The position numbers and the translations under genes were made by a program. Positions 54,270 to 64,000 of a stretch of DNA of 64,000 nucleotides are shown piece after piece; within the stretch, counting starts at the first letter, position 1; each line of letters opens with the position of its first letter. This DNA comes from Panagrolaimus kolymaensis (taxonomy: Eukaryota; Nematoda; Chromadorea; Rhabditida; Panagrolaimidae). A model generated the notes under the pieces. That model searched no databases. It saw only the letters and a list, made by a program, of their open reading frames with translations, and was not told the DNA's origin. The stretch lies in NCBI GenBank assembly GCA_028622995.1, contig JAJQJQ010000015.1, positions 620,001 to 684,000 of the forward strand, read 5' to 3'.

Positions 54270-55272
54270 TTATCCATTTTGTGTTTCAAAATTACAATTA
54301 CTGTAATTTTGAGTCCATTGTTTAGCTATTCTTTCAAATTCTTTCTGATTCTTAAGATATGTTTCAGCAATAGAAGGAACCAAAGGATCATCGAGATTAC
54401 ATGAATAAAGCAAAGAAATAAGTCCTTCAAAAACTTTAGACAATGTCATTTCGGGTGTCCAATCATTTGAAAGTAAACTTAAACAAATGGTTCCTTGTGA
54501 ATTTATATTTGGATGATAAATACGTGTACGAAAATTTAACTAAAAATGTATTACACATTTTTAAATGGAGAATTAAAATGGAAAGGGTTACTTCAGGAGG
54601 TTTAAAAGGATAATTATTAGGAATTTGAATATCAATAAAGAAAATGCCACCATCATAAGGAGTTTCGGATGGACCTTCGATAACTGCAATTAATTGCATA
54701 AGATTGTCATTGACAGGACCGATATGGACATCGGTTAAGGGTACGCGTTCCAATTCTTCAAGATCTTTTAAAACCCGTTTTGAAGCATAAACTAAATTTT
54801 ATGTTTTGTAACTGTATTTCGAAAAATTTGATAAAGGTCAAAAACATTATATTTAAAAAAAAAATGAATCGCTTTATTTTTTAAAAAACATCAAAAACGA
54901 TTTTCAAAATATCAAAAACAACTTACATGGATTGGGATCTTTCTCAATATATTTTTCAACTCCGTCACTAAGTACCGTCTTACAATTACTAACATGATTT
55001 GCTGGTCGATGGTGTGTTTGACTAAATTCAGTAAACCTTTGTTGTCTCATTTGATTGTATCTTTGGAACATAGGTAAACTAGCTGGTAAATTAGGTAAAT
55101 GATTATTCATTCTAATTACATCAGGATTTGGCATTCTCATGTCTAACCATGGTAAAGAATCACCATTGTTTGTAGCCATCCAACGAGGACGCTGATCACT
55201 ACCGCCCATATTCAAGGGATCACTATTTGCAGCCGCCCAACGTGGGCGTTGATCACCACCACTTGGATTCAT
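54270..55272 (-). CDS. E2 ubiquitin-conjugating enzyme with N-terminal extension
   Basis: Three exons (55272-54927, 54791-54592, 54539-54270), 271 residues, about 120 more than a minimal E2. The UBC domain starts near residue 120: [40 protein letters not shown], then FKPPEV, the HPN motif in YHPNINSQG and the active-site Cys in [20 protein letters not shown], followed by [20 protein letters not shown]. This places it among the UBE2D/E-like enzymes; residues around the catalytic Cys are Leu-Ser-Leu rather than the common Leu-Asp-Ile. The N-terminal extension has two copies of a short unit ([12 protein letters not shown] and [13 protein letters not shown]) and is Asn/Pro/Met-rich with no recognised domain. 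Orthology to a specific nematode ubc gene not resolved. Confidence 0.85.
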
Positions 55273-55968
55273 TATTTAAAACTTAATTTTTTTTAATTAA
55301 ATGTGGACTCTAAAGTTGGATGAATAAAATATGTTCGGTATTTAAACCCAAATAAGATGTTTTTTCTCTCTCGTTTATCATTCGTTTTCAAACCAAAGAT
55401 TCATTTATAACTTAGCAAAAAAAAAAAGAAATGATAAATATTGTAAGCCAGTATTGACTGTAATAAAATAATGGGGAAAGCTTAAAGATAAAAACCCAAC
55501 CTTAAAAAAATAACTATAAAAAAATACCAAATGTGAAGGATATTCGATCTATGAATAAAAATAAGAAAAGTTAAGCTAACAATATCGTTGGGCGGCAATT
55601 GCAGAGGGCTTTTATTTGTAAAGAAAAAAGTGAAACCAGACCGAGACAATAATGAGATTGTGAAACAAATAAAAGAATTAAATTTGGTGCTTATCACATT
55701 TAAAAGTTGATGAATAGACAAATCTCAAAGAAATAACTTTGAGATTACAAACAGAGATTAGTATTATTTAGTTATAAATATATTTATCAGAATAAAAAAT
55801 ATTACAAAATACACAAAGACAAGAGCGAAAAGCAAAAGGCGTTTAAAAATTAAAAAATATATAAAATTAAAAAAGTTTCACCAATTATTAAATACGTGCA
55901 GATGATAAGCACTTTCTTTTGCACTCCAAGCTAACAACAAGACGATGTTAGTTTCATGTTAGTATAAT
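55273..55968. other. Intergenic region
   Basis: About 700 bases between rab-5 (ends at 55969) and the E2 gene start; both minus strand. Short ORF at 55482-55721 unsupported. No other feature seen. Confidence 0.4.
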
Positions 55969-56909
55969 TTAACTGCAGCATGACTTCTTCTGGTTTTGAG
56001 GATTGTCTTCAGTAATATTAACACCACCATGTCCCCTACCAGCAGGGCCACCACCGGCTTCACTTCTTGGTAATTTCTTAGCTAAAAAATAAAAATTTAT
56101 TAAACAATCATAAAGAGGTTAATGATTACCGATTGCAAGGAAAATATCATTTACATTCATTGAAGATTTGGCAGAAGTTTCCATAAACAATAAACCGTTG
56201 TCTTCAGCATAAGCTTGAGCCTCTTCATATTCAACAACACGTTTTGATGCAAGATCAGCTTTATTACCAGCGAGAGCAATGACGATGTTTGGACTTGCTT
56301 GTCTTTGAAGTTCTTTTACCCAGTTTTTAGCTTTTGCAAATGATTCCTAAAAAACAGCGGAATGAATAAACATAAATCAGCAGAGTAAGGCAAGTTTCAA
56401 ATTACAAAAATTAAAAGAAAAACCAACCTGATTAGTTATATCATAAACAACAATAGCAGCTTGTGCGCCACGATAATACATAGGAGCCAAAGAATGATAA
56501 CTAAAAAAAGAAGATCGAATTGTGATCAATAACACGTATGAAAAGTTACCGTTCTTGTCCAGCAGTGTCCCAAATTTCAAATTTTACAGTAGTGTCATCT
56601 AGACAAATCGTTTGAGTAAGAAAGGCAGCTCCAATGGTTGATTCTTGATATTCATGAAATTGACCTTTAACAAAGCGAAGAACTAATGAAGATTTTCCTA
56701 AAATGAAAGAATTTAGTAAATCGGAAAGTCACGAGACATGAGCAAAAACAAATGAAATGTTAATATCAGTATCAAACATGTTTCAAGAAGATAACTGATT
56801 TAAAAATATACTTACCAACAGCACTTTCACCAAGTAAAACAAGCTTGAATTGGCATGTTTTGCTAGGACCGCCGCCATTGCCTGCTCGTGGAGTCGGTCG
56901 GTTGGCCAT
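55969..56909 (-). CDS. rab-5: Rab5 small GTPase
   Basis: Five exons (56909-56816, 56697-56550, 56500-56428, 56346-56130, 56081-55969), 214 residues, standard for Rab5. Rab5 controls early endosome fusion. P-loop [13 protein letters not shown], switch [14 protein letters not shown], switch [26 protein letters not shown] and ETSAK guanine-binding motifs, and a prenylation end QKKSCCS. The Ala in IGAAF and the [11 protein letters not shown] stretch are Rab5-specific. The first intron interrupts the P-loop codon G|K region. A short Gly-rich N-terminus precedes the G domain. Confidence 0.97.
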
Positions 56910-57474
56910 TGTTAGGACTGAAAAAAAATTAATATAAATTGAGGGAATCCAAAGTCAAAAAAAAACGAATAATAAACTCTCGAATGAATCATCAAATATA
57001 AACTAAAAATCGCAACACAATCGCGTTCTCTTTTTCTCTCATTTCAATCAATTATTCGAAGTGAATAATTTTTATAATCAAAGCTTTAAAATGTTATGAA
57101 ATAGTTGGAAGTATGACAAACATTGTATTTTTATGTACAAAAAGTTAAAGCCAAAGTTTTTTATGTTCATGAAGTGTATGAAAACACGTAACTATCAACA
57201 ATGAAGAAAAAAACAAAGGTTGAAGAAAAAAGGTCTAGAACTGTATTATTTTTGTTTGCGCGTCATCATCATCGTTGTTCGCCTTACATTTCATTGCCTC
57301 GTGAGGAGACCACGAACATACTTTTCTTTTCAAGACTTTTTAAAGCTGGAAAAAACGATGGAAAAAAATGCTGAAAAATAATGATCAAACATTTGAGATA
57401 CCACTCCTTTTTTTCTCAACCAACCAAGTTGCATTAATGATTAATCTTTATAAAAAATTTAAAAATTTGAGAAA
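56910..57474. promoter_or_regulatory. Divergent intergenic region rab-5 / NMNAT
   Basis: About 565 bases between two start codons pointing away from each other. Contains polypyrimidine and CATCATCATC runs, no ORF of note. Confidence 0.4.
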
Positions 57475-58389
57475 ATGTTAACAGAATCTCTCCAAGGTGC
57501 ACGAGTTGCTTTATTATCATGCGGAAGCTTTTGCCCACCAACGTTCATTCATTTAAGAATTATGGAAGTTGCTAAAGATTATCTTGAACATAAATGCGGA
57601 TGCAAAGTTGTTGAAGGAATTCTTTCACCCGTGGCTGATTATTTTGGTAAAAAGGATTTAATTGCAGCAAAACATAGATTTAAAATGTTGGATATGGCAA
57701 CAAAATATTCCAAGTGGATGAAAGCCGATAGTTGGGAATGTAGTCAAGAAAAGTGGAGCCGAACCTTGCAAGTTCTAAAACATTATCAAGAAGAGCTTGA
57801 AGAAAAATATTCGGATAGCAAACTTAGACTTATTTTAGTTTGTGGTGGTGACGTTGTCGATTCATTTCAACGGATCTTACCCGATGGTAATTCGGGCTTT
57901 TGTATTTACTTTCCATTAAATTATGGGTTTTAGGAAGTAACCTATGGGATCCTAAGGATGTTGAAGCTATAATACGTGATTTTGGTATTATAATATTGGA
58001 ACGAACGAGTGCCACTCCCGCTCAAACCCTTTCACAAATCCCGGGTGCTGTAAAATATTCCGGAAATATTGTCACCCTTGTTGATGAAACATTCCCCAAC
58101 GATGTCAGCAGTACAAAGCTTAGAGGGTATGTTTAAGTTTATGATTATGATATAGTTTACCTAATATGGTAAAAGTAAAGCCTTTAAGTTAATAATATCT
58201 TAGTAATGAGATTAAAAAAATTAACATGTTGCCGTGAACAAATGTTTTCACCTCATAAAAAAGCAAATTAAATTTATAATTTTATTTATTTAAATAATTT
58301 ATAGAGCCATCAAAGCTGGTAAATCCATAAGATATTGTACTCCCGATCCTGTTGTTGATTATATTTTAGAAAATAAATTGTTTATTTAA
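57475..58389 (+). CDS. nmat: Nicotinamide mononucleotide adenylyltransferase (NMNAT)
   Basis: Three exons (57475-57886, 57934-58126, 58305-58389), 229 residues, short compared with human NMNAT1 (279). Makes NAD from NMN and ATP. Nucleotidyltransferase motif GSFCPPTFIHLRIMEVAKDY (family GSFNPxTxxHL), then EGILSPVADYFGKKDLIAAK, HRFKMLDMATKYSKW, LILVCGGDVVDSF (family LLCGADVLxSF), NLWDPKDVEAIIRDFGIIIL, and the second motif DVSSTKLRGAIKAGKSIRY (family DISSTKIRRA). C. elegans has two nmat genes; which one this matches is not clear. There is no signal peptide or targeting sequence. The PHACTR-like gene begins 212 bases downstream on the same strand. Confidence 0.95.
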
Positions 58390-58601
58390 TTGTAATATTT
58401 TTTTGCCATAAAAAATCTCTTTGTTATTTTTATAAAGTTTAATAAATTTCTACTTTTTATATTTTTATGATGTCTTCGCGAAAACAAAAACCGTTATTAT
58501 CGTAATTATCATATTTCTCAATTTTTTTAAAACTATTTTGTTTGATGACTTACATTTCAGGATCTCTTACACATATCAATCTTTAATGGTAAAAACTTAT
58601 A

Positions 58602-61600
58602 ATGGCTGAAAAACAACAAGGTTAGTTCTTTTCTTTTTTCTCTAGCAATGGTTGGAGTTACTGTTCATTAGCTTTGCACATTCTCTCAGACGAGTAGCTT
58701 GAGTTTCTGTTCACATCCTCGTTTTTTTTTCTCAAGAGAGTCATTCATTTTTTGCTTTTTATTTCTTCCTTTACAAAGCATCGTCTCTATTCAGAGTTAA
58801 ACAGATTATTTTTAAAAAATCTCGGAACAACATTTGAAAATTTTTTGACTTTAAAAACGCATTTAAAAGATTGAATAAAACCCTTTTTTGTTTTATTGTT
58901 TATCATTTTTATTTTTTACATACAGTAGACAAAATTATGGGTAACATTGAAATTTTTTTTGGCTTTTTATTAGATTACAATAACTAAATTTTGTGTAAAT
59001 TGAAACTCGCATTCAATAATGTTTTTTGTTTTCAGATTACGGTAATACTCAAACATCTCCAAATTCGTCAACTAATAGTAATCTTCAACCATCAGGCAGT
59101 TCTTCGACTAATGTTATTCCCAATTCAGGCAAGTTTTTTTTCGTTTAAATTTTTTGGCTAATTATTTTTTGTTCCTTTTTTTTATTTTAAAAAACGTTGC
59201 TAAAAAAAGTTGTTTATGCCACGCGGCATTAGTCACAGAAGTTTCTTTGCTTCGTTTTTTTTTTCTTTCTTCAAAAGTTCCATCTTACTAAAAGCAATGC
59301 AAGAAACATTTTTTTGTTTTAAAAAGGCAATGCTATAAGAAAAAGAAAAAATATAATAAAAACACAAAGTGTTTTCAAGCGGAAATGTAAAAACCATAAA
59401 TGAATCCTTCTTTCTGTAGCGCTTCATTCATATAAACTTCCGTAAATATGACTTTTTGATCATTTATTATGACGAAGATCAATCCATCTCGTTGAAAGCA
59501 TTGTTAGTTGTTTTAAATTTCTTTTTCGCGCGAGCTTCCTATAAAAAAACGTAAAATGATTTGTTTGCATTATTTTGAAACTTCAAAGAGTACCAAAGAC
59601 AATTTTTATTGAAGCACCTGTGAAACAACACGCATAGTTTTTTTGTGTTGAATTCGACAGTCGCATTTTCTTTTTCCATCTTTTTTTTGTTGCTTTTTAT
59701 ATGTATTTGTTCCTATTTTTTGCTGAATACATTGTAAAAAGTTTTTTATTTTGCATTTTCCTCCATTTTTTTTTTTTAAAGCCAGCGCTAGAAAAAAAAA
59801 TCAAGATGTTTGTCGAAGTTTTTGATTTAAAAAAGATTTAAAGCTAAAACATTTTTTCTAACAATTGTTTCATCCATTTCTTTTTTTTTGTTAAGTTGTT
59901 GTCACGAGATGAACTTCAAGCTATCAATTATTTTTAAAAGAATGCGTACGAATCGAATGAGAGACGATGTGTTCAATCAAACATCCAATTTTTTCTATTA
60001 GTATATTTGACCAAACCGATGACCACTTGTTGTGTCTCAATTTTTCTCTTTTTCATTTATCAGATTTCCTTGTTTGTCGTATCTTTTCCAAAAAGCTTTT
60101 GTTGGGTCGTTTTGTTTCCTTTTTTTCGTCCTCGTTTATCTTTTTCTCTCAACTCACAAAACGGCTCAAATGTCGCTTTTCCGCTTTTTAAATCTTTGTT
60201 AAAGCTTTAAACAAAAAAATTTATAACAGAGTGCAGCTGAAAAAAAAACGTTGTGACTTTATTTTATTTTTTTCGTTCTGCAATATCCGCTTAAATTTCA
60301 TTTTAAAAATGTTTTGAATGTGAACCTCCATAACACATTTTCTATCAAGGATTCTTTTGAAGTAAAGATTCAAGTGATATTAGAATTTTTGGGGTTTTTA
60401 TTGTAGCTAATTTAAATTGATCAAAAACATCTTTTTTAGCTATTCTTTATCCGAATTTATTGACTTTTTTTTATTTATTTGATGGGTGTATGAAATCTTA
60501 TATTGAGAGGACCCATAGTCAAGTGTTTCTTTTCTTTCGAACGTTTTGAGTTTTATTCTTCTTTGACTTTAACTTCCACTGACGCTTTTTTTAACCGATT
60601 CGTTTGAGGTTTACTCTCTTTTTGTTGTTGAGTCATAAGTTTTTCTTTTCAAAAAAAAAAAGAAGATTAAATTCATTTTTTATTTAATTTCTTGATTTTT
60701 TCTTATAAGTGAACAACTTAAAATATTTGCCCAACAGCATAATTTGACATTTCTTTTAAAAACGCATGCTTGTTTAAAATTTGATTATAAAAAATGGTGA
60801 TACATTCATGATATTTTTCCTTCGAAATGCTTTTGACGCCTTTATGTACCTATCTTTCATAACATTTTAGTTAGTCCTTTTTGCGTCAGTTTTTATTAGT
60901 TTTTAACTCATTTTTTTTCTTCTTCTTCGGAAGTTATATTGCTTGAGGCTGCTACACGAATAAGCTTTAAAAATAATAAGGGATTAAAAAAGGGTGAAAA
61001 CAAAACCATTTTTTACACACACAAAAAAAAGAAAGTATTTTTAGGTTTGTAGACAAGTCTTTTTTCCAGTATTGCATTTAAAAAAAGAAGTTTTTATACG
61101 TGCTTTAAACAAATACTTTGACCGCAAAAATAACTTATGTCTTCTTCTTTTTTGTAGTTTTAGAGAGCAATGCTGGCTGCCTCGAGCTAAAAATCCTATC
61201 ACTGTGAATGAATGAAGTTCTTAAGCTTAAGTAAACCAATCTTTTCAAATGCGCAAAGACTCTTGTTACTTTGAGCTAAAGATTATTATTGTTGTTTTTT
61301 AAACAAGAAAAATCTTTCTTAAATTTTCTTTTTTAAATTTGACACATGGCAGGAACTAGTGGTAGTAGTATGCTTTAACAGTTACATTCCTCGGTTGCTT
61401 CTTTAAAAGATTACTTTCAAAAAAAATTTTTTTGTTTACTTTTTAGGTTATAATCCAATGTCAACATCCATATTTCACTTTTCGTTTTTTTATAGAAGCA
61501 ATTATGGAAATATGATGATTTTTTTCTTTCATTCTTCGATCCATTTAGTTTCCGCCGGAGGCGAGGGTGTCATTTTTTCGCTTTTTTATGTATATACTAA

Positions 61601-64000
61601 AACTTTTTTTTTGTTAAGTCCCGTGTCGGCTTTGAATGGTTGTGAAACGAGCATCTTCGTCTTTTTGAGTTCAGTTTTTTTCTTGTTGTTTTTTTTTCTT
61701 CAAAAATTTTTTATTTTGAATAATTTTTTGTTGAAACGCTTTTTTATGAGAAGTCTTTCTTTTAAGAGTCTTAAGAATTACTAATTGTTGTTATTAATCA
61801 ACACAATTAACTTTAACGATAGAAGCAAAAATAAATAAATAATAAATGATTTAACATTTGCAAAAAAAGCAATGAAAATTTAAGAATTTTTTTCCATCTC
61901 TAATGATTTGATAGCTCGTGCTTTTCCTTAAACATTTTGTAATCAGTATTGCTATTCAAAAGTATAAATAATTTTAGAAAATTTTAATTGAGTGTTTTTA
62001 ATGTTACGATTCATGTCTAAATTAATGCCTGATGAAATGTAATTCTCTTTTCAAATCTAATTTTTTTTGATTTAATAATTTAAATTCAATTTTCCACTTT
62101 CCGAGCCTTACATTATTAAATTATAGGAGAAAAAATATTGCGTTAGCAAAGGTTTAATTTTAAAAAAATTATTGCCGTTGAAACCCAATTAAAATTTAAA
62201 AAAGTGAATTAAATCGTTTTATTTTTTTCCTTCTTCCAACTTTTAAACACCCACAATTTTGTTTATAAATTCTGTCAGCTGCTTATTGTTTTTTTTTTAA
62301 ACTTTTATAGTGTTTTTGGTCGTACATTTTCTTTCAAAAACAATTCAACCAATTAAAATTGGTCACAAAGAATACATATCCCAGTAAAAAAAATTTTCGG
62401 AGATCATCGAAGGATTGATTTTATAGTGACCTACCTACCCACTGACGAAGAAATGTGACAGCGGCATTTTTCTTTTACTTGCTTTTTTGTGTAAATGATT
62501 GGAATGTTGCAAGAGCAAAAAAAAGTAAAACATGCGACATTTTTTTTTCTTCAAACTTAGGTTTTACTTTTCTATGTTTTTTTTTTGTGCATAAACCAAC
62601 CTTCTTTTGCCATTTGTTTCTAATTCCTTTTTTAAACGCTCATTGGCGCCAAAAACGTTTTTTAAACATGTTTGAATTTATAAAATTGATAGAATATTCC
62701 ATTTTTTCTAGTTTTCAGTGGATTAATTAATCTTTTATCTTAAAATTTGCGGCTCTTATGAATATTTTATAAGTGTCAGTGGTGTAAAACGTGGATATTT
62801 ATGCGCTTTTTTTTATTAAAGATTTTTCTTAGTTGTCAAGTCATTCTAATTATTTCATCTTTTTTTCAGAAAGTGTCAAAAAATCTTTATTGGATCGAGC
62901 ATGCTTTTATTGCCCTATATTAGCAACAGAATCAACTAGTAGCCAATATACTGAAAGCAAAAATTTGAACAACATGTCTTCATCACAACCAAATGCTCCT
63001 CGTGGCGTTCCTTTATCAACTATAAATCTTGGTGTACCTGGAAATATAAGCAGCCAAAGTCTGGATGGGTCTATTCGAAGGTTAGTTATATTTTTTATAT
63101 ATTTAATTTGCTTAAGACGAAATTTATTTCAGCTCAAAGCGAAGTGGTAAATCATCAAGAAATCATCGAGGTTTTGCTTCACTTAAAAATTCCAAATTTT
63201 GGCTTCGGATTTTAAAACCATGGAAATGGAAGAGTCGATCAAAGAAAACACGGTTAAAGTAAGGTTTTCAATCAAAAATATTCATGTTTGAAACTACGCT
63301 TTTGACAAATTTTTAGTCGTTCTGGAAGTGAATCAAATCGAAATCGAAATGGTGTTAATTCAATGGCAGCTTCGCCACATTTATCACCTGAAAAATATTT
63401 TCAAGCTGTTGCTGCAACGCCACCTAGCCCTTCTCAAAGTATGGACGAAGATCTGCACATTCCACGACATTCAATTGGTAAGTTTGCTGTCTTTTTTTTT
63501 TATCGTTTGTCATATTTCACTTTTTTTGAGCTTTCTCGGGATCCTTTTACTTGTTCTCACTTTTAAATTCAAAAGACGTAAGAAATTTTTTTGCAAAGTT
63601 TACTTTAGAATTTTCTATTTTTCGCGAATAATTGTTTTTTACTTTTCTTTTAAAAAGAAAAACAAAACAAATTAGTCTCAAATTAACAAAGGGGATTTAT
63701 TTGTTTTTCGATTACAAATAATAAAGTCGGATTGAACAAGGTTTTTTTCTCTTTGGAAAAACATCTGTTTGTCCATTATATTTTTGCATTAGACCTTTCT
63801 AATCTAAAATAAAGTTTTTAGTTAATTTTAGACATTGATATTTCTTGTTACTTTTATCATTAACCAAAAACTTAGACGTGAGGTCATTAGAGTGCTTATC
63901 CCATTTTATTTTTTTTAAGATGGTTCATCTTCATCATCAAGTTTCTTGTACCTTTGGCAAAAAAAACATTACCTCATGTATGTATGTATCTCGTGACGAG
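58602..64000 (+). CDS. PHACTR-like phosphatase and actin regulator (5' part, runs off window)
   Basis: Exons in phase at 58602-58620, 59036-59133, 62870-63080, 63134-63258, 63317-63477 and perhaps 63920-63940; the rest lies beyond the right edge. PHACTR proteins bind PP1 and G-actin through C-terminal RPEL motifs (not in the window). The clue is the N-terminal stretch SLKNSKFWLRILKPWKWKSR followed by SKKTRL, close to the vertebrate PHACTR segment FxxLGRIFKPWKWRKKKS. The rest of the visible protein is Ser/Asn/Pro-rich (TPPSPSQSMDEDLHIPRHSI) without a domain. Exon 1 encodes only MAEKQQ. A 3.7-kb intron between exons 2 and 3 is extreme for this window. A TTTCAG acceptor 42 bases before the ATG suits trans-splicing. 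Confidence 0.65.
59134..62869 (+). other. 3.7-kb intron of the PHACTR-like gene
   Basis: T-rich throughout; the ORFs inside (for example 61458-61784 and 62455-62730) are Phe-rich runs from T tracts and not coding by appearance. An internal promoter or small RNA could be present but I see no signal that supports one. The intron ends at TTTTTTTCAG before exon 3. Confidence 0.5.

Noticed and set aside
61458..61784. Phe-rich ORF in the long intron
   Set aside because: Produced by T tracts; no start context, no domain, and it lies inside an intron with consistent flanking splice sites.
1..64000. CRISPR arrays, bacterial operons, prophage
   Set aside because: All genes are spliced eukaryotic genes; no regularly spaced direct repeats of CRISPR type were seen.
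1..64000. tRNA or rRNA genes
   Set aside because: I found no cloverleaf with a recognisable T-arm or any rRNA segment by eye; a covariance-model scan would be needed to exclude them.

Overview
This is a stretch of an AT-rich nematode nuclear genome. The evidence is protein-level: about twenty conserved eukaryotic genes with very short introns (mostly 45-60 bases, 3' sites of the type TTTTTAG), a nematode-style ferrochelatase-like protein, multi-Kunitz/lustrin cuticle-type proteins, and several genes whose start codon sits within a few bases of a free 3' splice site, as expected for spliced-leader trans-splicing. Splice sites were assigned by eye, checking reading phase across each intron; most models close to an exact multiple of three. 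The species cannot be named from the sequence.

Left part (1-31.3 kb) is an ordinary dense gene array: smg-1 (partial, minus), rpn-12 and dnc-6 (plus, perhaps an operon), RPF2 (minus), NIPP1/PPP1R8 (plus), a small four-helix membrane protein (minus), a 949-residue secreted multi-Kunitz protein (minus), the NRBP pseudokinase (minus), a catalytically dead ferrochelatase-like protein (minus), CARMIL (plus), SmF (minus), HSBP1 (plus), then NDUFS3, a helical-repeat protein and eIF2-beta all on the minus strand with short gaps.

Middle part (31.3-48 kb) is different: long gene-poor stretches filled with inverted repeats and small non-autonomous DNA elements. It holds a hAT-like 82-bp element with an 8-bp target duplication, a 360-bp element with C/G homopolymer tracts in its ends, a 730-bp element with about 155-bp arms, a 2.5-kb element with about 356-bp arms that end at the start codon of a gene, and a 192-bp TTAA-flanked perfect foldback that interrupts a coding exon. 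Scattered among them are very tight hairpins with GNA three-base loops. Genes here are a POU-homeobox factor (plus), two inverted paralogous single-pass membrane proteins that flank the element-rich zone, a small DEDDy exonuclease, and a head-to-head pseudo-deubiquitinase gene broken by the foldback element.

Right part (48-64 kb) returns to ordinary genes: a four-helix membrane protein (plus), a secreted LRP-like YWTD-propeller protein (minus), an extended E2 ubiquitin-conjugating enzyme (minus), rab-5 (minus), NMNAT (plus) and the 5' part of a PHACTR-like gene with a 3.7-kb intron that runs off the window.

The most notable observations are: the 5' end of the smg-1 gene looks like an inverted partial copy of the neighbouring rpn-12 gene with the same intron positions; a precise TTAA foldback insertion breaks a PAN2-like pseudo-USP gene; nested hairpins with GNA loops recur in the mobile-element zone; and a transposon-like arm ends exactly at the start codon of a membrane-protein gene whose paralog carries a frameshift.
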